Origin: Riptortus pedestris | Lineage: Eukaryota > Arthropoda > Insecta > Hemiptera > Alydidae | DNA length: 64,000 nucleotides | Assembly (NCBI GenBank): GCA_019009955.1 | Contig: CM032229.1 | Coordinates: 194,588,501 to 194,652,500, forward strand | Reading direction: 5' to 3' | Shown here: positions 45,780 to 56,984 of the stretch, in pieces | Layout: every line of letters starts with the position of its first letter | How positions within the stretch are numbered: the first letter of the stretch is position 1 | The notes under the pieces: generated by a model | What the model was told of the DNA's origin: nothing | The model's database searches: none | What the model saw: the letters and a program-made list of their open reading frames with translations, nothing else | Translations under genes and position numbers: made by a program

Positions 45780-48590
45780 GGGGATTTAATCGTTTTATGG
45801 AAAGAAAACATCAAATTCGTTTATGGCTGACATGGTTCAGAATGGAGAATTTTCGATAACTCGTAATATCTCTGTTACTGTACGTGGGCAATATCTCCGT
45901 TACTGTACGTGGGCAATATCTCCGTTACTGTACGTGGGCAATATCTCCGTTACTGTACGTGGGCAATATCTCCGTTACTGTACGTGGGCAATATCTCCGT
46001 TACTGTACGTGGGCAATATCTCCGTTACTGTACGTGGGCAATATCTCCGTTACTGTACGTGGGCAATATCTCCGTTACTGTACGTGGGCAATATCTCCGT
46101 TACTATCCGTGGGCAATATCTCCGTTACTATAAGTGGGTAATATCTCCGTTACTATAAGTGGGTAATATCTCCGTTACTATAAGTGGGTAATATCTCCGT
46201 TACTATAAGTGGGCAATATCTCCGTTACTATACGTGGGTAATATCTCCGTTACTATAAGTGGGTAATATCTCCGTTACTATAAGTGGGTAATATCTCCGT
46301 TACTATAAGTGGGCAATATCTCCGTTACTATACGTGGGTAATATCTCCGTTACTATACGTGGGTAATATCCCAGTTACTGTTCGTTGGCAATATCTCAGT
46401 TACTGTACGTTGGCATTATCTCAGGTACTATCCGTGGGACATATCTCCGTTACTGTACGTGGGCAATATCTCCGTTACTGTACGTGGGCAATATCTCCGA
46501 TACTGTAAGTGGGAAATATCTCCGTTACTATAAGTGGGTAATATCTCCGTTACTATACGTGGGTAATATCTCCGTTACAATACGTGGGCAATATCTCCGT
46601 TACTATAAGTGGGTAATATCTCCGTTACTATACGTGGGTAATATCTCCGTTACTATAAGTGGGTAATATCTCCGTTACTATACGTGGGTAATATCTCCGT
46701 TACTATACGTGGGCAATATCTCCGTTACTATAAGTGGGTAATATCTCCGTCTATAAAATACTCCGTTAGTGGGTCAATATCTCCGTTACTATAGTGGGTA
46801 ATATCTCCGTTACTATAAGTGGGTAATATCTCCGTTACTATAAGTGGGTAATATCTCCGTTACAATACGTGGGTAATATCTCCGTTACTATACGTGGGTA
46901 ATATCTCCGTTACTATACGTGGGTAATATCTCCGTTACTATACGTGGGAATATCTCCGTTACTATAGTGGGATAGTCCTACTATCGTGGGTAATCTGCAT
47001 TCTTACTTAATACTGGGTAATATTCCGTTACTATAAGTGGTAATATCTCCGTACTATAAGTGGTAATATCTCGTTTAAAGTGGGTAATATCTCCGTTACT
47101 ATAGTGGGTAATACCCAGTTACTATACTTGGTAATTCTCCGTTACTATAGATTATCTCCGTTATAAGTGGGAATATCTCCGTTACAATGGGAATCTATTC
47201 GTTATATCGTTAATATGTTATATATGGGTATATCGGGTAATATCTACTAAGTGGGTAATATTCCGTTACTATAAGTGGGTAATATCTCCGTTACTATAAG
47301 TGGGAATATCTCCGTTACTATAGTGGGTAATATCCCGTTACTATACGTGGGTAATATCTCCGTTCTATACGTGGGTAATACTCCGTTACTATACGTGGCG
47401 ATATCTCCGTTACAATACGTGGGAATTTCTTACTCGTATTCTCTATATAAGTGGGAATATCTCCGTTACTATAAGTGGGTAATTCTCCGTTACTATAGTG
47501 GGTAATATCTCCGTTACTATACGTGGGTAATATCTCCGTTACTATACGTGGGTATATCCCACTCTACTATACGTGGGTAATATCTCCGTTACTAACGTGG
47601 GTAATATCTCCGTTACTATAAGTGGGTAATATCTCCGTTATATACTGGGTAATATCTCCGTTACATACGTGGGCAATATCTCCGTTACTATACGTGGGTA
47701 ATATCTCCGTTACTATAAGTGGGTAATATCTACGTGTTATCTCGTATGTAATATCTCCGTTACTATAGTGAATAATTCGTATAGTGGGTTACTCAGTGGT
47801 AATATTGGTTACTATAAGTGGTAATATCTCCGTTACTATAAGTGTAATATCTCGTACTATAGTGGGTAATATCTCCGTAACTGTAAGTGGGCAATATCTC
47901 CGTTACTTTACGTGGGCAATATCTCAGTTACTATAAGTGGGTAATATCTCCGTTACTATACGTGGGTAATATCTCCGTTACTATACGTGGGTAATATCCC
48001 AGTTACTATACGTGGGTAATATCTCCGTTACTATAAGTGGGTAATATCTCCGTTACTATAAGTGGGTAATATCTCCGTTACTATAAGTGGGCAATATCTC
48101 CGTTCCTCTACGTGGGTAATATCTCCGTTACTATAAGTGGGTAATATCTCCGTTACTATACGTGGGTAATATCTCCGTTACTATACGTGGGTAATATCTC
48201 CGTTACTATAAGTGGGTAATATCTCCGTTACTATACGTGGGCAATATCTCCGTTACTATCCGTGGGCAATATCTCCGTTACTGTACGTGGGCAATATCTC
48301 CGTTACTGTACGTGGGCAATATCTCCGTTACTGTACGTGGGCAATATCTCCGTTACTGTACGTGGGCAATATCTCCGTTACTGTACGTGGGCAATATCTC
48401 CGTTACTGTACGTGGGTAATATCTCCGTTACTATACGTGGGGTTGAAGTGTTGTATATAACCAATCTTATTGCAAGTCAAATTCACGATAAATATTGTTA
48501 TATACAATTATTTTCTATCTTGAATATTAACCAAGATATTTGCATTTTTCAGCTTTCAGCCATCAGCAAACCCCCACTCCTAATTATATC
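45780..48590 (+). mobile_element. HINE core split by an expanded minisatellite
   Basis: The left piece, 45785-45875, reads ATTTAATCGTTTTATGGAAA, AAATTCGTTTATGGCTGACA, GAGAATTTTCGATAACTCGT, AATATCTCTGTTACTGTACG. The right piece, 48440-48590, reads TATAACCAATCTTATTGCAA, GATAAATATTGTTATATACA, CTATCTTGAATATTAACC, AGATATTTGCATTTTTCAGC. In intact HINE copies these are adjacent, with a single ATATCTCCGTTACTATACG between them. Neither terminus is present. Confidence 0.75.
45850..48445. repeat. 25-bp minisatellite, about 100 units
   Basis: The unit is TGGGCAATATCTCCGTTACT plus GTACG. Variants are CTATAAGTGGGTA and CTATACGTGGGTA in the middle. The ends of the array are the most uniform, with GTACGTGGGC units at about 45885-46090 and 48270-48415. 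Positions 46740-47880 are disordered by single-base losses. Open frames with repeated GNISVTVRGQYLRY words are by-products. Confidence 0.95.
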
Positions 48591-49593
48591 ACTTTGACGT
48601 TATTCGTTATGACTGTGCTCAGAGAGGAGGTAGTTGATACTGAGGTTCCCGAAATAGGTTAAGTCAGCTGACTACAAATCGATTATTTACTAGTCAATCT
48701 TGAACTCGATTATTTCGCGTCATTATTTAAGATAAAATTTTATGGAATATATGATTAAAGTATTTGATTTCAACGAATGTAAAAGGTAAACGAGCACTTC
48801 AGAAATGTAAGCACCAATTTATAATTAGATTTAATAAATATTTCATAGATGTAGGCACCAACTAATACAATATATAGGAAAATAATTATTAAGGGAAGTG
48901 TTAAATCAATGTTATTAATGATTTTTTATTTATTTCGTTAAACGAGATAGCCCTTTAAAACAGTTTCAATATGGTTTGCACCGAAAAAAATGTTTTTTAT
49001 TGGAGACTTGCCATAAAATATAAATAATATTGGGCCCAGAACAAGAAGAATATTCGGTTAATGTTATTCATTGGCTGGACAAGTGGAGGATGGAATTTAG
49101 CCGATAAGCGGACCGCGAGGTTATATATTACGTGAGGCTAAGGAGGCGGTGAGTGGAGAGGAATGCCCTGGGCAGGTGGTTGAATGGGGTGGCTTGCGAT
49201 GGTGGATCATCTTTGATGAAGGACATATTCAAAGAGATGGCGCTCCGATTGAATAGTGAGCAGATATTGGTAGAATAGATATCTATATTGGTGGATATGC
49301 TACGGGATGTGGATATCCAGGATATGGTACGGGATGTGGATATCCAGGATGGTACGTGGAGTGATAAGCCGAGGCGATTGGCTCTCAGCTTTTATACCGC
49401 TCCAAGCACATCTTCCTTTTATTGACTATCTTCACATTCTCCCTTCGCAAATATTTATCTCCTTTCACAAATCAAACTTTTATTTCAACCAATAGTCGGT
49501 TGTTTGCCCACGCACGACATTTAATTCGTCGTCCAAGATTGGCCGGCCTAATCAGCACTTAGAATTATTGCCAGCGTGACCTAAAGCAGAAAT
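48591..49593. other. Unassigned region
   Basis: A short direct repeat, ACGGGATGTGGATATCCAGG, occurs twice at about 49301-49345. Otherwise there is no gene or family relation. The 62-codon frame at 49307-49495 starts in that repeat. Confidence 0.4.
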
Positions 49594-49785
49594 ATCCGCC
49601 AGGCGGGGGCTGCGTTAACTAAGCAGATTTCCCAAGTAAGCCTCGTATTACCCTTTACCTCGAAAGTTCAATGAGGACAATATTTGTTATTTAGTCTTCA
49701 AATAAAGTGCTTCATAATATAACAGCTTATTGTTGATATCACATGAGTAGGAGAGTTTACTAAAGGACGAAAACTAAAAAATCTC
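49594..49785 (-). mobile_element. HINE right end abutting a polypyrimidine tract
   Basis: TCCGCCAGGCGGGGGCTGCG, TTAACTAAGCAGATTTCCCA. Core: TTTAGTCTTCAAATAAAGTG, TATAACAGCTTATTGTTGAT, GAGTTTACTAAAGGACGAAA. The next expected core block is replaced by CT-rich sequence from 49785. Confidence 0.7.
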
Positions 49786-50475
49786 CCCCCCATTTCCCTC
49801 GCGCCCGCTCTCTCTCCCCCCCCCTCCCTTCTCTTCTACTCTCCAATCTCTCTCTCACTATCCTCCCTCTCTCTCTCTCCTCTCTCCCCCCTCCCTCTCT
49901 CTCTCTCATCTCCCATATCTCTCTCTCTCTCTCTCTCTCTCTCCCCCTCCCCCCCCTCTCTTCTTCACTTAATCCCCCCTCCCTCTCTCCTCTCTCATAC
50001 CCTTCTCTCTTTTTCTCCCCAATCTCCTCTCTCTCACTCTCTCTCTCTCTCTCTCACTCTCCCCCACTCCCTCTCTCTCTCCCCTCTCTCTCTCTCCCCA
50101 CTCTCTATCTCTTCTCCACTCTCTCCCCTTCCCTCTATTCTCTCTCCTCTCTCTCTCTCATCTCTCTCTCTTCTCTCTCATTCTATCTCTCACTTTCTCT
50201 TCTCTCTCTCTCTATCTCTTCCCCCTCCCTCTCTCTACGCCCTCTCCTTCCCCCCTCCTACCCCCCTCCCTCTCCCTCTTACTTCTCTCTCCTCCCTCTC
50301 TCTCCCCACACTTCTCTCTCTTCTCTCTCATCCCCACTCTCTCTCTCTCTCCCCCACTCTCTTCTCTCTCTCTCGCTCTCTCTTCTCTCCCGGCTTCTCT
50401 CTCTTCTCTCTCTATCTCTCTCTCTCTTCTCTCTCTCCGCTATCTCTCTCTCTCTCTTTCTCTCACTCTTACACG
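49785..50475. repeat. Polypyrimidine (CT)n-rich low-complexity tract
   Basis: About 690 bp are almost purely C and T on this strand, mixing CTCTCT and CCCCC runs without a fixed period. Confidence 0.9.
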
Positions 50476-50714
50476 AGGGAATAGTGCCCTACCTTGCAAT
50501 ATTTTAAGAGAGGTGCTGGTTCATGGAAGTTGTATATGATTTAATACCGTAGGACCATGTTGATGTATAAGACGGTTATTACTATTAATATTATATTGGA
50601 TAATTACATGATATTGGGGGATGGGACTATTGCAAGGGCATATATGTTGTTAGTATGTTAGTAGTTTAATGGATTACTTCATAGGGATGCTTGATGATAT
50701 GGTGATGATGTTCC
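50476..50714. other. Short unassigned spacer
   Basis: AT-rich sequence between the polypyrimidine tract and the 42-bp array. Nothing was recognised in it. Confidence 0.4.
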
Positions 50715-52030
50715 TCGATGCTGTGCTATCCCTCCAAAAACTGGTCTCCCCCTGGATGCTGTTCTGCTGCTCTCCCTCCATCCTGGTCTCCCCCTGGATG
50801 CTCCTCTGCTGCTCTCCCTCCATCCTGGCCTCCCCCTGGATGCTGCTCTGCTGCTCTGCCTCCATCCTCGTCTCCCCCCGGGATGCTGTTCTCGTGATGT
50901 TCTCCCTCCATCCTGGTCTCCCACCCGAAATGCTGTTCTCATGATGTTCTCCCTCCACCCTGGTCTCCCACCCGAAATGCTGTTCTCATGATGTTCTCCC
51001 TCCGTCCTCGTCTCCCCCCTGGATGCTGCTCTGCTGCTCTGCCTCCTTCCTGGTCTCCCCTGGATGCTGTTCTGCTGCTCTGCCTCCATCCTGGTCTCAC
51101 CCTGGATGCTGCTCTGCTGCTCTGCCTCCATCCTGGTCTCCCCCTGGATGCTGCTCTGCTGCTCTGCCTCCATCCTGGTCTCCCCCTGGATGATGCTCTG
51201 CTGCTCTCCCTCCATCCTGGTCTCACCCTGGATGCTGCTCTGCTGCTCTCCCTCCATCCTGGTCTCCCCCTGGACTCTGCTGCTCTCCCTCCATCCTGGT
51301 CTCACCCTGGATGCTGCTCTGCTGCTCTCCCTCCATCCTGGTCTCACCCTGGATGCTGCTCTGCTGCTCTCCCTCCATCCTGGTCTCCCCTGGATGCTGC
51401 TCTGCTGCTCTGCCTCCATCCTGGTCTCCCCCTGGATGCTGCTCTGCTGCTCTCCCTCCATCCTGGTCTCCCCCCTGGATGCTGCTCTGGTGTTCTCCCT
51501 CCATCCTGGACTCCCCTGGATGCTGCTCTGCTGCTCTGCCTCCATCCTGGTCTCCCCCTGGATGCTGCTCTGCTGTTCTGCCTCCATCCTGGTCTCCCCC
51601 TGGATGCTGCTCTGCTGCTCTGCCTCCATCCTGGTCTCCCTCTGGATGCTGCTCTGCTGCTCTGCCTCCATCCTGGCCTCCCCCTGGATGCTGCTCTGCT
51701 GCTCTGGCTCCATCCTGGTCTGCCGCTGGATGATGCTCTGCTGCTCTCCCTCCATCCTGGTCTCCCCCTGGATGCTGCTCTGCCTCCATCCTGGTCTCCC
51801 CCTGGATGCTGCTCTGCTGCTCTCCCTCCATCCTGGTCTCCCCCTGGATGCTGCTCTGCCTCCATCCTGGTCTCCCCCTGGATGCTGCTCTCCCTCCATC
51901 CTGGTCTCACCCTGGATGCTTCTCTGCTGCTATGCCTCAATCCTGCTCTCCCGCTGGATGCTGCTCTGCTGCTCTCCCTCCATCCTGGTCTCCCCCTGGA
52001 TGCTGTTCTGCTGCACTCCCTCAGTGCTAG
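50715..52030. repeat. 42-bp GC-rich minisatellite, about 31 units
   Basis: The unit is 42 bp: CCCTCCATCCTGGTCTCCCC, CTGGATGCTGCTCTGCTGCT, CT. Because 42 is 14 codons, several frames stay open on both strands: 406 codons on the minus strand (GETRMEGEQQSSIQ repeat) and 393 on the plus strand. Some units are shortened by 15-18 bp. The flanks hold no start region, splice signal or homologous domain, so I treat it as a repeat. A real low-complexity protein on the minus strand cannot be excluded. Confidence 0.9.
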
Positions 52031-52143
52031 AACTCGTCAGGGGGCATCCTTGGCTGGCCTAGTTGATAACAGATGGGGCTGGTGTAGTTTTATTACAGCT
52101 TCAATTTTTAAATTGAACAACTACTGTAACCAGTATGTAGATA

Positions 52144-52175
52144 AACTTCACGTGGGAGCCCCTGCGTGACGGACT
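52144..52175 (+). mobile_element. HINE right-terminus fragment with internal deletion
   Basis: CTTCACGTGGGAGCCCCTGC, GTGACGGAC: the AAATCTGCTTAGTTTACGC part is lost by an 18-19 bp deletion. It ends 6 bp before the next HINE starts. Confidence 0.7.
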
Positions 52176-52181
52176 TGTTTT

Positions 52182-52306
52182 AGCAGATTTCCCTTAAGGA
52201 GAATTTCCTATTGAGGTTGTACTCATAACGGAATTTTCGAAATTTTTCTTCAAATGTCCATTGATCCTACCTAGTAGATGACGAAAATGAGGTCCGTTCA
52301 AAACTG

Positions 52307-52351
<45 letters not shown>

Positions 52352-53106
52352 CTGTTACCACTCTAGCGGTCGTAATTCGTTACGAAACTCGATATTTAAC
52401 CGTTTTATGTAAAAAGACAGATCAAGTTCGTTAATGGCTGAAATCGCACCAGAGGGAGGGGGGATTTTCTTAAATTCGAAATATCTCCGTTATTATGCAT
52501 CGGCTCGAAATATTGTATAGAACCAATCTTATTGAAAATTAAATTTACTATAAATATTGTTATATACACTTATTCTCAATCTTGAATATTAACCGAGATA
52601 TTTGCATTTTTCAGTTATCAGCAAACCGCTACTTCTACTCATCTTACTTAAACAATACTCTGATACATAATAAATCACATTATTGGAAGTTTAAATACCA
52701 AAAATTGTATTCAAGAGACCTTTATTATACGAGATACATGCAAATATGCCCTGGTGACTCCCCCCCCTATCTTAAAGTTTTGGACTACTAAAATTTTATT
52801 GATTGAGATAACAATTACTCTGACTCATTATTAATTACAGTACTAAATATAGTAAATAGTTCTCAATAAAATTAATGTGTTATATTCTGATATATTTCAG
52901 TAATTGTTTTTCTTTCCGGTGTGGATATAGTAAATTGTTCCAAAATATATTGAAATTGGATGAAACATTTCTTATTTCCGTTAGTATTTATTCAGTGGTG
53001 TTCAGTGGTTATTTAGTGGTGTTGTGTTCAGCAGTATATATATTTATCTATTACTAAACTACCCGAGGGAAATCTGCTTAGATTACGCAGCCCCTGCGTG
53101 ACGGAC
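52182..53106 (+). mobile_element. HINE, complete long copy
   Basis: It has AGCAGATTTCCCTTAAGGAG, TATTGAGGTTGTACTCATAA, TCCATTGATCCTACCTAG, AGATGACGAAAATGAGGTCC and (TA)n at 52312-52346. The core includes GATCAAGTTCGTTAATGGCT, AACCGAGATATTTGCATTTT, GACCTTTATTATACGAGATA and a TCCGTTAGTATTTATTC right half. The end is GAGGGAAATCTGCTTAGATT, ACGCAGCCCCTGCGT, GACGGAC. At about 925 bp it joins the two core types that other copies carry separately. Confidence 0.85.
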
Positions 53107-53896
53107 TTGTTTTTATTATTAATATTTATTAAGCTGCGCAAACTAAGCAGATTTCCGAATGGAAGATTTTTCAACAGACAAATCTACAAACTGACAACGC
53201 CACCGAACATGTAAGCGAATAAATACAAACGGTAATAAAAAATCTTTCGTTCAATTTACAAGTTAATAATCTCTACATCGGAAAGCGTCTGAATTGTAAA
53301 CAAACAGGGCAGCCAACATCGCTGCACTGAATAATAATTCGAGACCGGAAAGAAGAACAATTAATGAAATATATCTGAATATAACCTATTAATGTTATTG
53401 AAAACTATTTACTATAGCTAGTACAATAATTTGTAATGAATCAGAAATAATGAATCTCAATCACTTATGTTATTAATCCAAGAATAACAGAAGGGGCGGG
53501 GGTCAACAGAACGTATTTGTTTGTATCTCGTATAATAAAGGTTTGTTGAAAACAATATTTAGTATTTAACCTTATAATAAATTGGTTCACGATATAACAG
53601 CTTGTTATTAATATGATACTAGTGCGAAACTCCTATTATCTAGGTTAATACTCATTTAGGGAAAATATGTATAGAACAATATTTATAGTAAATGTAATTT
53701 TCAAGAAGATTGTCTTCATACAATATTTCGATCCGACGTATATTAACGGAGATATTTAGATTTTTCGAAAATCCTCCCCTCTAAAGCCCCACCGAACCCA
53801 AGAACTTGATCTTTCTTTTTACATAAAACGACTAAATATCGAGTTTGGCAACGATTAAACAATAATTGCGACAACAGACAAATATATATATATATA

Positions 53897-54851
53897 TATA
53901 AAATTGTAACCTCTGTCTGTACATCGATTTTTTTTGCGAAATTTCACGATAACTTTTCGTTTCCCATGTCATAAACACCATAACTGCATTTTGATTCTTT
54001 GGTGTCTGTTTGTTTGTTTGTTCATTTGTTATACGGCTGAACTGAATTTTATGAAACTTTGTATGTATATTACTACGTACCCAACTTAGACATTAGGCAA
54101 TATTAAAATTCTCTGAGATGAACAGGAGTGGGGGTTATAAGGGAAGCCTGAAATTAAAAATAGCGATATTTGTTCCCTATTGCATTTTCGGCAATTATTC
54201 ACATAACAAACGTTGTTTATTTTGTTATTTACAGTAAGTTTTGTTATAGGCACTTTTTTGTATACCGAATTATAAACGAGATATACGCTAAAACCTATAG
54301 AGAAAGTAAGCAATTTTATTTGGTACAAAAGACTCAACAGAACCAAAACAATAAAACTCGGTATGTGTATTAGCACTAACGCCTTCATTATAACAAGCCA
54401 TACCAACATTTCTAGGGAACGGCAGGAGTGGGGGTTGTAAGGCGGCCTGAAATCAAAAATAGCGATATTTTGTTTCATATTGGTTTTTCGGCAAATATGA
54501 ACATAACAAAAGTTGTTTATTTTGTTATTTAGAGAAATTTGCTCAACAATTCTTTTCAATATGAACTACCAGTTACCTCAGCTGGAAAAATTAATTCAAA
54601 TCTATGTTAATATTTTGTCCTTAATAGCTGAAATCTATGCATAACGCACGGGAGACGGGAAATATGACAATTTGGAGGACAGTGAAGTTACATAAAAAAT
54701 TAATTTTATTATTACCAAATGCCAATAACGGGTATTAACCCTAAACACTGGGACGAGTAAATGTCAAAAAATTGTGCAAATTAAAGCCTTTCCAAAAACA
54801 AATACCATCACCTCAAATCAATCCCCGGGCGAAGCCGGGTATCTGAGCTAG
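53897..54851 (+). mobile_element. Helitron-like element, family 1, copy A
   Basis: It starts at the TA tract with TATAAAATTGTAACCTCTGT, CTGTACATCG. Two similar internal modules (GAACAGGAGTGGGGGTTATA and GGCAGGAGTGGGGGTTGTAA, each with TTTTTCGGCAA) follow. The right end is the hairpin CCCGGGCGAAGCCGGG (54824-54839), TATCTGAG and CTAG (54848-54851) before T, the standard Helitron 3' pattern. It has no coding sequence. The 157-codon minus frame here is a by-product. Confidence 0.75.
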
Positions 54852-55613
54852 TATATATATAAAATTGTAACCTCTGTCTGTACATTGATTTTTTTCGCGA
54901 AATTTCACGATAACTTTTCGTTTCACATGTCATAGACACCATAACTACATTTTGTTTCTTTGGTGTCTGTTTGTTTGTTTGTTTGTTTATTTGTTTGTTT
55001 GTTTGTTACCTTTTCACGCATAAACGGCTGAACCGAATTTTATGAAACTTGGTATGTATATTACTACTAACCCAACTTAGACTTTAGGCTATATTAATTT
55101 TCTCTGTGACGAACAGGAGTGGGGGTTATAAGGGAAGCCTGAAATTAAAAATAGCGATATTTCGTTTCCTATTGGTTTTTCGGCAAATATGCACATAACA
55201 AAAGTTGTTTATTTTGTAATTTAGAGTAACTTTTGTTATATACACTTTTGTCGTATACCGAAGTATAAATGAGTTATACGTTAAAATTTTAGCGGGCACT
55301 AACGGCTGAACCGAACTTAACAAAACTCGGTATGTAAATTAGCATTAATTCTTCCATGATTATATGTTATATTAACGGCTGAACCGAACTTAACAAAACT
55401 CGGTATGTCAATTAGCATAAAAATATCGAAGACTGTGAAGAATTATCGAACAAATAATTCTATTATTAGCAAATCACCGGCAACGACGGGTATCAATCCT
55501 AAACACTGGGACGGGTAAATGTCAAAATATTGTGCAATGTAAAGCCTGCTAAAAAATACCATCACCATTCAGCCTCAAATGAATTCCCGGGCGAAGCCGG
55601 GTATCTGAGCTAG
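54852..55613 (+). mobile_element. Helitron-like element, family 1, copy B in tandem
   Basis: It begins directly after copy A with TATATATATAAAATTGTAAC, CTCTGTCTGTACATTG and ends CCCGGGCGAAGCCGGG, TATCTGAG, CTAG (55610-55613). It lacks one internal module and has a small duplicate of GGCTGAACCGAACTTAACAA near 55304 and 55378. Confidence 0.75.
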
Positions 55614-55626
55614 TATATATATAGAT

Positions 55627-55669
<43 letters not shown>

Positions 55670-55758
55670 GTAGGATCGATGAACATTTGAAGTAGTTTTT
55701 CAAAAATCCCGTCATGAGTACGACCTCAATAGCTGATTTACCTCAAGGGAAATGTGCT

Positions 55759-55993
55759 AAAACTTCAATAGATGATTTCCTTTAAGATGCTGAAGTGTAT
55801 TTAGATCCTCTTGTCAGATAATTACCTTTGTTATTTTTTAAATTATAATATTGGCCCCTAAACTTCGACTGTATTACTATGGTGATGTCACATTAAAACT
55901 TTATTATGGTGGCAAAGTCAACGTTTTGACTAACCTTTCCAGTAGTTCTCTTGTAAACCTATCGCTGGTTATTGTAAGAACCATGAGCTAAAC
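55759..55993. other. Short unassigned spacer
   Basis: Sequence between the HINE host copy and a hAT remnant. No family was recognised. Confidence 0.4.
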
Positions 55994-56560
55994 CAGGTCT
56001 GGGCGACCTTTGACATGTTGGGGGCCAAACTTTAGTCTGCAAATACGTTCGCGGTATGCTTTTAAAAGGAGTGCATTTTAAAGTAATGTTCATAATTTTT
56101 AACGATAAATATCAGATATAAAAATTATACGACAATTTAGTTATAATAAAATTTATTAAAATAACAAAATTAAATGAAAATAAAGTACAACATTATAATT
56201 AAATCGCAAAATTTGGAATTATTACATACAACGAAAGTTAAATAGCGACACCGAAATCAATGAGAGACTTGAGCTTGAATTTGGCAAACTAATTCATCAA
56301 CGTTTGGATTAATTCCACTGATACAAAAAAGAAAAGAATTTTCCAAATTATCGTCAGTCAGCCTTGTACGATGTTTTGATTAATTAACTTTCATCATTGA
56401 AAAGAACTGTTGGCCTTTATAAGTACTGCCAAACGCACAAATCTCTCCTCATCTTCCTCATTTGGAGTAAGCAGTGGAATATTTTTGTTCGATTGGGATT
56501 TTCAAAATATCTCGCGGGCCGGATCAAACCTTACCACGGGCCAGTGGTTGCCCACATATG
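55994..56560. mobile_element. Degenerate hAT-like non-autonomous element
   Basis: The ends CAGGTCTGGGCGAC and GTTGCCCACATATG are imperfect inverted repeats, with GGGGGCCAAAC and GGGCCGGATCAAAC subterminal words typical of hAT. The 8-bp flanks AGCTAAAC (55986-55993) and TGCTGAAC (56561-56568) agree at 6 of 8 positions. No transposase frame was recognised. Confidence 0.55.
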
Positions 56561-56568
56561 TGCTGAAC

Positions 56569-56984
56569 AATTCATGTTGCAGATAAATAGCTAAAAACGT
56601 TCTGCTATTCCTGCTCCTTCATTCCTTAGCTTTTTGTGTGTTGTTAGTATACTAAACACTTAGCAAAACTATGATTTTACTGCTAACGTACGTCAGAAAC
56701 TAGAGCAGGCTATTTATATATCTTGATTGGGACTTGCCTTTTAGCTGATGTCAATGATCTTATTGAACTCGCCGGCCTTGAGATCTACAGCCTGGGAGTT
56801 CTAAAGCTGGACTTTATTGTATTCAAGTCACTCGAGTGTTCTTTAACTAAGAGCCGTATTAAATCTAAAATGGGAGAGGAATTGTAGAGGCTTTGAAATA
56901 GGCTGCAAGATGTGAATGGGAGATCTATCCATTCATCTGGAAATGTTAAATTGGGGAGCAGGGTCCCTCTAAAAGCCTCCCTCG
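56569..56984. other. Unassigned spacer
   Basis: Mixed sequence with no recognised gene or repeat. Confidence 0.4.

Larger units (their letters stand above)
53132..55758 (-). mobile_element. HINE host copy containing two Helitrons
   Basis: The right end (reverse) is CTGCGCAAACTAAGCAGATT. The long core runs to ACAGACAAATATATATATA at about 53875-53896. After the Helitrons, (TA)n resumes at 55614-55668 and the left third follows: GTAGGATCGATGAACATTTG, GTCATGAGTACGACCTCAAT, CCTCAAGGGAAATGTGCT. With the Helitrons removed the copy would be about 900 bp, like 52182-53106. Confidence 0.8.

Noticed and set aside
45823..48597. Plus-strand frames with GNISVTVRGQYLRY repeats
   Set aside because: They are produced by the 25-bp minisatellite shifting frame each unit; no start context or domain exists outside it.
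54086..54559. 157-codon minus-strand frame
   Set aside because: It is within Helitron copy A; the same words recur in other non-coding modules of that family with stops.
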